Positions 19,841 through 27,768 of a stretch of DNA of 64,000 nucleotides are shown here, piece after piece. Source of the DNA: Chitinophaga pinensis (GTDB taxonomy: Bacteria; Bacteroidota; Bacteroidia; UKL13-3); the NCBI GenBank assembly GCA_945861965.1, contig CAMAWM010000009.1, forward strand, positions 1 to 64,000, read 5' to 3'. Numbering within the stretch: the stretch's first letter is position 1; every line of letters begins with the position of its first letter. The position numbers and the translations under genes are program-made. Below the pieces are notes generated by a model. It saw only the letters and a program-made list of their open reading frames with translations, did not search any database and was not told the DNA's origin.

Positions 19841-19880
19841 AACGGAAATGCTTGAAAAAGTATTTCCGTTTTTTTGTTTT
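19841..19880 (+). terminator. Intrinsic terminator after rpoZ
   Basis: A 13-bp stem (19841-19853 with 19858-19870, one G-T pair) with a GAAA loop is followed by a run of T. It ends the bamD-rpoZ transcript. Confidence 0.85.
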
Positions 19881-19928
19881 TGAATAATTTAGAAAAAGAA
19901 CGAAATTCGCCAATATTTTTTCAATCAA

Positions 19929-20531
19929 ATGGCTGTATATAAATTTAAAATAACTTTCGAAGATTACGAAGATACTTACCGAGTAATTGAAATAAAATCA
20001 AGTCAAACCTTTTTAGATTTCCATAAAACTATTTTGAAATCTATTGGTTTTGACGAGAAACAATTGGCCTCATTTTATATGAGTGATGATTCATGGCGAA
20101 AGGGTACGGAAATTACTTTGGAAGACATGACGGAAGATCCAGAAAATCCAATTGTAGAAATGCAAAAGGCAAAACTCAGCCAATTTGTAAACGATCCTCA
20201 CCAGAAAATAATTTACGTGTACGACTTTATTCAGCTATGGACAATGCAAATGGAATTAATTGGAATTGAAATAAAAGAGAATCCGAAATTTGAATATCCA
20301 CGAATTGGAAAATCAGTTGGTTTGGCTCCAAAACAATACGATAAAGTGCAAAAATTAGGATTGGTTGAAGACGATGAATTTGAAGAAATAGCGAGCAAAT
20401 ATTTGAATAAAACTGAAGATATTGGAAATGAAATAAGTGACGATGAGGCTGGCGAATTTGGACTGTTTGAAGACGAACAAGACGAAGCAAGCGGCTCGGA
20501 AGAAACTCCAACTGACGATGAAAATATTTGA
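19929..20531 (+). CDS. pRiA4b ORF-3-like protein (IS1096 TnpR-family annotation) with acidic tail
   Basis: A 200-aa cytoplasmic protein. The first ~140 residues resemble the plasmid pRiA4b ORF-3 family (YKFKITFEDYEDTYRVIEI, then FLDFHKTILKSIGFDEKQLASFYMSDDSWRKGTEI, then KIIYVYDFIQLWTMQMELIGI). Although this family is often labelled 'IS1096 passenger TnpR', its members are mostly chromosomal genes of unknown function, and there is no transposon here. The last ~55 residues are very acidic (many D and E). It sits alone between the rpoZ terminator and the exonuclease gene (40 bp downstream), possibly cotranscribed with the latter. Confidence 0.75.
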   Translation: MAVYKFKITFEDYEDTYRVIEIKSSQTFLDFHKTILKSIGFDEKQLASFYMSDDSWRKGTEITLEDMTEDPENPIVEMQKAKLSQFVNDPHQKIIYVYDFIQLWTMQMELIGIEIKENPKFEYPRIGKSVGLAPKQYDKVQKLGLVEDDEFEEIASKYLNKTEDIGNEISDDEAGEFGLFEDEQDEASGSEETPTDDENI

Positions 20532-20571
20532 CGATTCAATAAATTAATACTAAACTAATTTTTAAAAACCA

Positions 20572-21330
20572 ATGCAATTAAAACTTAATCGGCCGCTTGT
20601 AATATTTGATATAGAATCTACCGGAATGAGTATTTCAAACGACAGAATTGTAGAATTAGCAATGATAAAAGTTTTCCCAGATGGAACTGAAGAAGAAAGA
20701 TTGCAACGATTTAATCCAACCATTCCAATTCCGAAAGTAGTATCAGAAATACATGGAATATATGATGACGATGTAAAAAACGAACCTGTATTTTCAGAAA
20801 AAGCAAAAGAGCTTTCAGACTATTTACAAGGCTGCGATTTTGGAGGATTCAACTCAAATAAATTTGACTTCCCAATGTTGGTCGAAGAAATGCTTAGAGC
20901 CAATGTTGATTTTGGTGTTGACGATAGAAAATTTGTTGACGTTCAACGAATTTTTCATCAAATGGAAAGAAGGGATTTAACTGCAGCGTATAAATTTTAT
21001 TGCGAAAAAAACTTAGAAAATGCACACAGCGCACAAGCCGATACGCGCGCTACTTTGGATGTGCTGATTGCACAGATTGAAAGATACGATGCAATAGAAA
21101 ACGACATTGATTTTTTACATAATTTTAGTGGCCAAAGCAAAAGTGTTGACCTTTCAGGAAGAATGATTTTTGATTCGAAAGGAAGAGAAATTTTTAATTT
21201 TGGGAAGCACAAAGGAAAAATTGTAACTGATGTTTTAAGAGTTGAGCCAAGCTATTATAAATGGATAATGGAGAACGATTTTGCATTGGATACAAAACGC
21301 AGACTTACTCAAATAAAATCAAGAGCGTAA
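20572..21330 (+). CDS. DnaQ-type 3'-5' exonuclease with ExoX-like C-terminal domain
   Basis: A 252-aa DEDDh exonuclease. Catalytic residues are visible: D13 and E15 in VIFDIESTG, D99 in NKFDFPML, and H152 with D157 in AHSAQADTRATLD. After ~residue 195 a short domain follows (FNFGKHKGKIVTDVLRVEPSYYKWIMENDF), like the C-terminal module of exodeoxyribonuclease X-type proteins. It could be a proofreading subunit or a stand-alone exonuclease in repair or RNA turnover; the extra module favours the latter. No DNA polymerase III gene is adjacent. Confidence 0.88.
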   Translation: MQLKLNRPLVIFDIESTGMSISNDRIVELAMIKVFPDGTEEERLQRFNPTIPIPKVVSEIHGIYDDDVKNEPVFSEKAKELSDYLQGCDFGGFNSNKFDFPMLVEEMLRANVDFGVDDRKFVDVQRIFHQMERRDLTAAYKFYCEKNLENAHSAQADTRATLDVLIAQIERYDAIENDIDFLHNFSGQSKSVDLSGRMIFDSKGREIFNFGKHKGKIVTDVLRVEPSYYKWIMENDFALDTKRRLTQIKSRA

Positions 21331-21345
21331 GGTTTAAATTAAAGT

Positions 21346-21780
21346 TTATTCTATTACGGCAATTGTATAACTCATGCGTACTGGAAATATTCCATTTTTG
21401 TTATTAAATCCATTTACTTTAAAATCTTTTAAAATATACACATCGCCAATTTTGCATTGCGCGAAAGAGCTTTTTATTTCGTCCGAAAACATCTGAGTTG
21501 TGCACAGGAAATCAGTATTGTTTTTATTTCCTTTTGAAATGTAACTAACCTTATATTCAACAGGTGGTCCGTATTTTACTTTTTTGCTTTTCGAATACAA
21601 GAAAATTAATTCTATAGTTTGTATCCATTTTTTCTTCATGTATATTGTGTCGCTTCCACTCGCTTTATACATATTTGCGACACTCCCACCGCCCATGACG
21701 AATAAAATTGCAGCATTGTTTGTTTGAGCAGAAACTGTCAAATAAACAATAGAAAATGCTATAAAAAGTAAAAATCGCAT
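21346..21780 (-). CDS. Exported hypothetical protein, possibly related to the GldM C-terminal domain
   Basis: A 144-aa protein with a signal peptide (MRFLLFIAFSIVYLTVSAQ). I do not recognise it firmly. Its end (FAQCKIGDVYILKDFKVNGFNNKNGIFPVRMSYTI) resembles the small beta domain at the C-terminus of GldM-like proteins, where a 'GD.IYFEDI' strand precedes the last strands; this is only a visual similarity. It contains MGGGSVAN and a YMKKKW basic patch. It is a single gene facing the exonuclease gene, and divergent from the MFS gene with 77 bp between the starts. Confidence 0.6.
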   Translation of the reverse strand: MRFLLFIAFSIVYLTVSAQTNNAAILFVMGGGSVANMYKASGSDTIYMKKKWIQTIELIFLYSKSKKVKYGPPVEYKVSYISKGNKNNTDFLCTTQMFSDEIKSSFAQCKIGDVYILKDFKVNGFNNKNGIFPVRMSYTIAVIE

Positions 21781-21857
21781 ACAACAACATTATAAACATT
21801 TTCAGTAAAAAACAATTATTAATTCAGTTACTTTATTGCGAATATTGTATTCTGAAA

Positions 21858-23069
21858 ATGCTGAAAAACGAACGAATTTTACTTATAACACTTGCTGTTT
21901 TAAATTTCACAAACATTATGGATTTTATGATCATGATGCCTTTGGGTCCATTTTTATTTGAATCGCTCGGCATTGACGTAAAACAATTTGCCTTGCTTGT
22001 TTCATCCTATTCTATCAGCGCATTTATTTCTGGAATTGTTACAACATTTATCATTAACAAATTTGACCATAAGAGTTATTTGTTAAAAATTTATATCGGA
22101 TTTTTGATTGGAACTTTGCTTTGCGGATTATCTACCACTTATTCTATGTTATTAGCTGCTCGATTTTTTACTGGACTTTTTGGTGGTGTGCTTGGAGCAA
22201 TAATATTAACCATTGTTAGCGATAATGTACCATTAGAACGAAGAGGCCACGCAATGGGAATTATTATGTCTGCTTTTAGTTTCGCATCAGTACTTGGAAT
22301 TCCATTTGGAATTTATATTGCCACTCATACTTCATTTGGTTGGCAGGCACCATTTTTATTTTTAGCCGTATTGGGCATTCCTGTTTATTTTTTAATTTCA
22401 AAATTTGTCCATTCTCAAAGTACAGATGTACGAGAAACGCATGCGCAATTAAATATTTTGTTGAATATAAAAAGCATCTTCTCAAACAAAAACAATCGCC
22501 TTGCATTGTCAATTGGAATTGTAATAATAGTAGGGCATTTTAGTATAATACCTTATTTAAGTCCATACATGACTGGCAATGTAGGATTGCGAAAAGAAGA
22601 TCTCCCATTGATATATTTGGTAGGAGGAGGCGCTTCGTTTTTTACATCATTGCTTGTTGGAAAAGCGGCTGATAAATATGGAAAACTTCGCGTTTTTGTA
22701 TTTTTTGTTTTGCTTTATACTATTCCAGTTTATTTAGTTACCAATATGCAGCCAGGTACTATGTTTTATTTATTATCGGTTTCGGCTTTGTTTTTTATGT
22801 TTTCGAGCGGACGATTTATACCTTCGCAAGCAATGGTAACAGGCGCAGTTGATGCTAAAACTAGAGGGAGTTTTATGAGCTTAAATAGCAGTGTTCAACA
22901 ATTAGCAATTGGATTGTCATCATTTCTTGCTGGATTAATTGTTACAACAGATCCCATCACAAAAAAAATATACAATTACGATGTTGTTGGATATTTTGCG
23001 ATTGCAATGGCGTTTGTAAGTTTGATAATTGCAATGCAATTGCGAACTTCTGAAGGCGAAAAATATTAA
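21858..23069 (+). CDS. Major facilitator superfamily transporter
   Basis: A 403-aa protein with 12 predicted membrane helices. It begins LLITLAVLNFTNIMDFMIMMPLGPFLFESLGID, a pattern of drug/sugar-efflux type MFS proteins, and has the loop 2-3 region FIINKFDHKS, RFFTGLFGGVLGAI, ERRGHAMGI and GKAADKYGKLRVF. Substrate is unknown; efflux is the commonest role in this branch. The lhgO gene follows 23 bases downstream, so an operon is likely, although a functional link is not obvious. Confidence 0.88.
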   Translation: MLKNERILLITLAVLNFTNIMDFMIMMPLGPFLFESLGIDVKQFALLVSSYSISAFISGIVTTFIINKFDHKSYLLKIYIGFLIGTLLCGLSTTYSMLLAARFFTGLFGGVLGAIILTIVSDNVPLERRGHAMGIIMSAFSFASVLGIPFGIYIATHTSFGWQAPFLFLAVLGIPVYFLISKFVHSQSTDVRETHAQLNILLNIKSIFSNKNNRLALSIGIVIIVGHFSIIPYLSPYMTGNVGLRKEDLPLIYLVGGGASFFTSLLVGKAADKYGKLRVFVFFVLLYTIPVYLVTNMQPGTMFYLLSVSALFFMFSSGRFIPSQAMVTGAVDAKTRGSFMSLNSSVQQLAIGLSSFLAGLIVTTDPITKKIYNYDVVGYFAIAMAFVSLIIAMQLRTSEGEKY

Positions 23070-23092
23070 AAATAGAGTCCGATTTTAAAACT

Positions 23093-24289
23093 ATGAAATA
23101 CGATTTTATACTAATAGGAGGAGGGATTGTTGGATTGGCTAGCGCATATAGTTTACTTAAAAAAGATTCAAGATTGAAAATTTGCATCCTTGAAAAAGAA
23201 AATGCCTTAGCTGCCCATCAGACAGGACATAACAGCGGTGTTATTCATTCCGGTATTTATTATAAGCCAGGAAGTTTAAAAGCTCAAAATTGTTTAGTTG
23301 GCTACCAAATGTTGATTGATTTTTGTGATGAGCATCAAATAAAATACGATTTATGTGGTAAGTTAATTGTAGCGGTTAGCGAAAATGAATTGCAAGAGTT
23401 AGATAAACTGTATCAGCGTGGATTAGAAAATGGATTAACTAAAATTGCTTTTGTAAATCAAGAGGCGATTAAAAATTTCGAGCCAAAACTTGCAGGCATT
23501 AAAGCCATTCATGTTCCATACACAGGTATAATTGACTATACGCAAGTTTGCAAAAAATTAGCTGAGTTGGTTTTAAATATGGGAGCTGAAATCTTTACAT
23601 CTCATAAAGTAGAAGACATTCAACATAATTTGAATGAAGTTGTAATAAATACCGAACAAGAAAGTTTTTTGACAAAGCAATACATTAACTGCGCTGGTTT
23701 GTTTAGCGATAAAATAGCTGCACTAAATAACAAAAAATTAGATACTCGAATCATTCCATTTAGAGGCGAATATTATTTGTTAAAACCTGAACGAAGAAAT
23801 TTAGTACGGAATTTAATTTACCCAGTTCCTGATCCTAACTTTCCTTTTTTGGGAGTTCACTTTACGCGAATGATTGATGGAGGAATTGAAGCCGGGCCAA
23901 ATGCTGTATTTGCTTTTAAACGCGAAGGATACAAAATGAGTGATGTTGATTTGTTTGAACTTTACGAATCATTGTCGTGGCCTGGATTTCAAAAAGTGAT
24001 GATGAAATATTGGAAAACAGGAATTGGAGAATTTTACCGTTCGTTCAGCAAAACAGCATTTACAAAAGCGCTTCAAAGATTAATTCCAGAAGTAAATGAA
24101 GATGATTTAATTGTAGCCGATGCAGGAGTTAGAGCTCAAGCATGCGATAGAATGGGAGGATTAATTGACGATTTTAAAATTATAGAAGAGGCAAATGCCA
24201 TTCATATCTTAAATGCGCCAAGCCCAGCAGCAACTTCTAGTCTAAGTATTGGAAATACAATTGCCGAATTGGCAATTAAACGTTTGTGA
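23093..24289 (+). CDS. lhgO: L-2-hydroxyglutarate oxidase/dehydrogenase
   Basis: FAD-dependent enzyme that oxidises L-2-hydroxyglutarate to 2-oxoglutarate and passes electrons to oxygen or the quinone pool. The 398-aa protein starts with a Rossmann motif (DFILIGGGIVGLASAYSLL, glycines 9-14), has HQTGHNSGVIHSGIYY at ~40-55, GVHFTRMIDGGIEAGPNAVFAF at ~260 and the C-terminal RAQACDRMGGLIDDF and SPAATSSLSIGNTIA. Length and motifs match LhgO (YgaF) closely. A DAO-family amino-acid oxidase is the main alternative but is less likely given RAQACDRMGG. Confidence 0.92.
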   Translation: MKYDFILIGGGIVGLASAYSLLKKDSRLKICILEKENALAAHQTGHNSGVIHSGIYYKPGSLKAQNCLVGYQMLIDFCDEHQIKYDLCGKLIVAVSENELQELDKLYQRGLENGLTKIAFVNQEAIKNFEPKLAGIKAIHVPYTGIIDYTQVCKKLAELVLNMGAEIFTSHKVEDIQHNLNEVVINTEQESFLTKQYINCAGLFSDKIAALNNKKLDTRIIPFRGEYYLLKPERRNLVRNLIYPVPDPNFPFLGVHFTRMIDGGIEAGPNAVFAFKREGYKMSDVDLFELYESLSWPGFQKVMMKYWKTGIGEFYRSFSKTAFTKALQRLIPEVNEDDLIVADAGVRAQACDRMGGLIDDFKIIEEANAIHILNAPSPAATSSLSIGNTIAELAIKRL

Positions 24290-24311
24290 TTTTTAAAAAT
24301 ATGAATTTGCA

Positions 24312-24425
24312 ATGAAACGAAAAACATTACTATTGACAATTGCTGGAATTGTTTTGATATCGTCTTTGCTTTTTGCGATTCCAAAAACAAGGATTGGATC
24401 TTTTTCCTATGGTAGGTGTCAATAA
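24312..24425 (+). CDS. Possible 37-residue single-span membrane or secreted peptide
   Basis: In the 167-bp gap between lhgO and the thioesterase gene an ATG at 24312 opens a 37-codon frame. It encodes a basic start (MKRK), a 20-residue hydrophobic stretch (TLLLTIAGIVLISSLLFA) and a polar tail IPKTRIGSFSYGRCQ. The charge pattern is that of a signal or anchor segment, unlikely by chance but possible in AT-rich DNA. It lies 22 bases after lhgO and could be cotranscribed. I recognise no family. Confidence 0.4.
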   Translation: MKRKTLLLTIAGIVLISSLLFAIPKTRIGSFSYGRCQ

Positions 24426-24456
24426 AAAAAGCTTCCTTAAATAATAATCAAATAAG

Positions 24457-24876
24457 ATGTTTACACACGAAACAAAAATAAGAGTTCGCTATGCAGAAAC
24501 CGACCAAATGGGATATGTATACTATGGAAATTTTGCGCAATACTACGAAGTGGCGCGTGTTGAATCAATGCGAAGTTTTGGTTTGACATATAAAGAAATG
24601 GAAAAAGATGGAGTGATGATGCCTGTACTTAAATTAGTTTGCAATTATTTTAAACCTGCCAAATACGATGATTTATTAAGCATCAAACTTTGCTTGAAAA
24701 AAATGCCAGGAGTTCGAATTCACTTTTATTTTGAAACCTATAACGAAGAAAATATTTTACTCAATACGGGCGAAGTTGAATTGGTTTTTATAAATACAGT
24801 TACAAAGCGACCAACTAAATGTCCGCAAAATCTTTTGGATAAATTAGCACCCTATTTTATAAAAAAAAATTCGTAA
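24457..24876 (+). CDS. YbgC/FadM-type acyl-CoA thioesterase
   Basis: A 139-aa single hot-dog-fold protein. The signature RYAETDQMGYVYYGNFAQYYEVARVE (residues ~11-36, catalytic D16) is diagnostic of the 4HBT thioesterases of the YbgC/FadM group, which hydrolyse acyl-CoA or acyl-ACP in the cytoplasm. The rest is regular for the family (PVLKLVCNYFKPAKYDD, GEVELVFIN). It is followed at 31 bp by the YihY gene, which has its own promoter motif. Substrate chain length cannot be read. Confidence 0.92.
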   Translation: MFTHETKIRVRYAETDQMGYVYYGNFAQYYEVARVESMRSFGLTYKEMEKDGVMMPVLKLVCNYFKPAKYDDLLSIKLCLKKMPGVRIHFYFETYNEENILLNTGEVELVFINTVTKRPTKCPQNLLDKLAPYFIKKNS

Positions 24877-24888
24877 TTTAAATTCAAT

Positions 24889-24896
24889 TACTTTTG
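24889..24896 (+). promoter_or_regulatory. -7 promoter element of the YihY gene
   Basis: TACTTTTG is an exact match to TAnnTTTG and lies only 11 bases before the ATG at 24908, leaving a leader of a few bases at most. A clear -33 element was not found. Confidence 0.5.
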
Positions 24897-24907
24897 CAAA
24901 GCGAAAA

Positions 24908-25897
24908 ATGAAACGGTTAAAGATTCTACATACAAGGCCTGTAAAGTGGCTTTATACTATTACGCAAAAGATTTCATTTCCTGGCGATAAAGATTTATCG
25001 ATATACGCAGTGCTTGAATTTTTTGTCAGGTCTTTTAACAAAAAAGATATTCAGATGCGAACTTCAGCACTTTCGTTTTCTTTTTTTCTTTCGCTTTTCC
25101 CAACTGCTATTTTCTTTTTTACATTGATTGCGTACATGCCAATTCAGCAGGATAAGGATAAGATTTTACTTTTTATTGCTCAATTGATACCAAGCAATGC
25201 ATACGAAACAATACGCGAAACGCTGGATGATATTTTAAATAATCAACACGGAAATCTTTTGTCAATTGGGTTTTTTTCGGCATTGTTTTTTTCAACCAAT
25301 GGTTTTCATTCTTTAATGAATTCATTGAATAAATACAGCCATACAAAAGACAATCGGCCTTATTGGAAACAAAGAATGGTTGCAGTTGGTTTAGCATTTT
25401 TTGTTTCGGCATTAATTTTTGTATCCGTTTTGCTACTTACAGTTGGCGGAATTGTGATTGAGTGGATTGATGAAAAAGGACTTATCCCAAAAGGCGGAGC
25501 AGCATTTACACTAAATGTTTTGAATTATGTTGTTGTAGCTGGAATTTGTCTGGCAATTATTTCCGCAATATTTTATTATGCACCAGCAAAAGCAAGAAAA
25601 TTTAAATTGTTTTCTCTAGGAGCAGTATTTACTTGTATCGTAATTTTGATTACTACAACTGGGTTTTCGTATTATGTAAACAACTTCAACATGTATAATA
25701 AAGTATATGGATCCATTGGCGTTTTGATTGTAATAATGATGTTAATTTATATCAATACTTATATTTTATTAATGGGTTACGAATTGAATGTATCGATTGA
25801 AATGGCTAGAGATCAAAAGAAAAAATTCAAAGATTATCAGCAACGTAGCAATCGAATAATTTATTTAGAAGACACTTTGAAAGATAACAGTTTGTAA
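24908..25897 (+). CDS. YihY/virulence factor BrkB family membrane protein
   Basis: A 329-aa integral inner-membrane protein with about six membrane segments. The family pattern is visible: MRTSALSFSFFLSLFPTAIFFFTLIAYMP (residues ~55-83), then SIGFFSALFFSTNGFHSLMNSLNKYSH, then GSIGVLIVIMMLIYINTYILLMGYELN near the C-terminus. The protein family is widespread and often mis-labelled ribonuclease BN; its real function is not established. It starts with a basic cytoplasmic segment of ~25 residues. Dihydroorotase follows 10 bases later, so the two are cotranscribed. Confidence 0.9.
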   Translation: MKRLKILHTRPVKWLYTITQKISFPGDKDLSIYAVLEFFVRSFNKKDIQMRTSALSFSFFLSLFPTAIFFFTLIAYMPIQQDKDKILLFIAQLIPSNAYETIRETLDDILNNQHGNLLSIGFFSALFFSTNGFHSLMNSLNKYSHTKDNRPYWKQRMVAVGLAFFVSALIFVSVLLLTVGGIVIEWIDEKGLIPKGGAAFTLNVLNYVVVAGICLAIISAIFYYAPAKARKFKLFSLGAVFTCIVILITTTGFSYYVNNFNMYNKVYGSIGVLIVIMMLIYINTYILLMGYELNVSIEMARDQKKKFKDYQQRSNRIIYLEDTLKDNSL

Positions 25898-25907
25898 GTA
25901 GCAACAC

Positions 25908-27248
25908 ATGAACAAAACAACTTTAATACGCAACGCAACTATTGTAAATGATGGAGAAATATTTACTGCAGATGTTTTTATAAAAGATGGTTTTATTGAC
26001 AAAATAAATAAATCTGGGATTGAAATTTCTGCTGATATAGTTATAGATGCCAAAGGGAAATATTTGTTGCCTGGTGTTATTGACGACCAAGTTCATTTTC
26101 GCGAGCCCGGATTAACTCAAAAAGGAGAAATTTATACAGAAGCCAAAGCGGCTGTTGCTGGTGGGGTTACTTCATTTATGGAAATGCCAAACACATTTCC
26201 TGCTGCAACTACCATTGAATTGCTCGAACAAAAATATGCTCGAGCAAAAGAATGTTCCTTAGCAAATTATTCTTTTTTCATGGGCGCAAGCAATTCCAAT
26301 TTAGACGAATTGCTTCGTGTGAATGAAAAAGAAGTTTGTGGAGTAAAAATTTTTATGGGAAGCAGTACTGGCGTAATGTTAGTTGATAATCAAAAAGCAC
26401 TTGAAAATATTTTTGCAAATGTTCAAACATTAATTGCAACGCATTGTGAAGACGATTCAATCATAAAAGCAAATGCTGACAGGTTGAAGCAAAAATTTGG
26501 AGAGGACATTTCATTAAAATACCATCCAATTATTCGAAGTGCTGAAGCGTGTTATTCTTCATCAAGCTATGCTGTTGATTTAGCTAAAAAATTCAATACC
26601 CGATTGCATATTTTACATATTAGTACAGCAAAAGAATTGGAGCTTTTTAGTAACGATGTTTCTTTAAACGAAAAAAGAATTACATCAGAGGCGTGCATTC
26701 ATCACCTTTGGTTTTGCGATGAAGATTACGAAACAAAAGGAAATTACATTAAATGGAATCCAGCAATAAAAACCGCAGCAGATAGAGATGCAATTTTTGC
26801 CGCATTGCTTGATGGAAAAATTGATGTAGTTGCGACAGATCATGCGCCACACACGCTTGAAGAAAAACAACAAAAATATTTTAATGCGGCTTCTGGCGGA
26901 CCATTAGTTCAACATAGCTTACAAGCCATGTTGCAATTTTATCAGCAACAAAAAATCAGCTTAGAAAAAGTGGTAGAAAAGATGTGTCACAATCCGGCAA
27001 TTCTATTTAATGTAGATAGGAGAGGTTTTGTTAAGGAAGGATTTTATGCCGATTTGGTTTTAGTTAATTTGAATAAATCTTACACCGTTTCAAAAGAAAA
27101 TATTTTATACAAATGCGGCTGGAGTCCATTTGAAGGAACTACATTTAATTCAACAATTGAGAAAACATTTGTTAATGGCAACTTAGTTTTCGATAACGGA
27201 GAATTTGAAGAAGAGAAAAAGGGAATGCGTCTGAAGTTTTTGAGGTAA
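25908..27248 (+). CDS. pyrC: Dihydroorotase (amidohydrolase type)
   Basis: Cyclises N-carbamoyl-aspartate to dihydroorotate in pyrimidine synthesis. The 446-aa protein shows GVIDDQVHFREPGLTQKGE (~57-74), GGVTSFMEMPNT (~85-96), GVKIFMGSSTG (K147), ATHCED (H179), LHILHIST (H234, H237) and VATDHAPHT (D311). In place of the usual HxH of the metal site it has Q61-V-H63, leaving one of the two histidines missing; the replacement looks like a family variant rather than damage, because everything around it is intact. It is in an operon with the YihY gene. Allantoinase or hydantoinase are alternatives, but FREPG and the spacing favour dihydroorotase. Confidence 0.88.
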   Translation: MNKTTLIRNATIVNDGEIFTADVFIKDGFIDKINKSGIEISADIVIDAKGKYLLPGVIDDQVHFREPGLTQKGEIYTEAKAAVAGGVTSFMEMPNTFPAATTIELLEQKYARAKECSLANYSFFMGASNSNLDELLRVNEKEVCGVKIFMGSSTGVMLVDNQKALENIFANVQTLIATHCEDDSIIKANADRLKQKFGEDISLKYHPIIRSAEACYSSSSYAVDLAKKFNTRLHILHISTAKELELFSNDVSLNEKRITSEACIHHLWFCDEDYETKGNYIKWNPAIKTAADRDAIFAALLDGKIDVVATDHAPHTLEEKQQKYFNAASGGPLVQHSLQAMLQFYQQQKISLEKVVEKMCHNPAILFNVDRRGFVKEGFYADLVLVNLNKSYTVSKENILYKCGWSPFEGTTFNSTIEKTFVNGNLVFDNGEFEEEKKGMRLKFLR

Positions 27249-27255
27249 ATTATAG

Positions 27256-27263
27256 TAGCTTTG
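27256..27263 (+). promoter_or_regulatory. -7 promoter element before the DUF6370 gene
   Basis: TAGCTTTG matches TAnnTTTG exactly, just after the dihydroorotase stop and 99 bases before the ATG at 27363. A second, weaker box (TATCTTCG, 27340-27347) is closer to the start. Confidence 0.35.
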
Positions 27264-27362
27264 CGGCTGTTGTTAAAGAACTAAGTTTTTTAAAATTTGA
27301 AAGCAAATCTCGGCTACGAAAAAAAATTACAACTTTCCATATCTTCGCAAAAATCAATTGTT

Positions 27363-27722
27363 ATGAAATCAATTTTTCTTTTTCTGTTTTTCAGTTTGGT
27401 TGCAATAGCCACTTTTAGTCAAAGCAAGGATTCAAAAATTAATGTACCCGATTCAACTAAAAAAATAATTACACTGGATGCTTCTTGCGGCAGTTGCCAA
27501 TTGGGTTTGAAAGGTGATGATTGTTTATTGGCCGTTCGTATAGATGGAAAATCGTATTATGTAACTGGCTCAGGAATTGATGATCACGGGGACGCACATG
27601 GAACAGACGGATTTTGTAATGCTATTCGCAAAGCAGAAGCACAGGGAACCATTGTTGATAATCGCTTTGTAGCTACTTATTTTAAACTACTTTTGCCGCA
27701 GAAAAAAACTTCTAAAAAATAA
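27363..27722 (+). CDS. Exported DUF6370-like protein
   Basis: A 119-aa protein beginning with a signal peptide (MKSIFLFLFFSLVAIATFSQ). The mature part has a cysteine-rich core, DASCGSCQLGLKGDDCLLAVRIDGKSYYV, and a GIDDHGDAHGTDGFCNAI segment with two histidines and several acidic residues. The pattern fits DUF6370 as I remember it; function is unknown, though the Cys and His residues suggest metal or redox chemistry. A longer frame from a TTG at 27297 adds 22 residues ahead of the signal and is rejected. It is convergent with ychF. Confidence 0.7.
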   Translation: MKSIFLFLFFSLVAIATFSQSKDSKINVPDSTKKIITLDASCGSCQLGLKGDDCLLAVRIDGKSYYVTGSGIDDHGDAHGTDGFCNAIRKAEAQGTIVDNRFVATYFKLLLPQKKTSKK

Positions 27723-27768
27723 AGAAGCCATCGAACAGACATTTGGTTAAATTTTTTGCGGTAAATAA

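Noticed and set aside
19929..20531. Transposon remnant (TnpR-family label)
   Set aside because: No inverted repeats, transposase or target duplication; the label is a family-name artefact.
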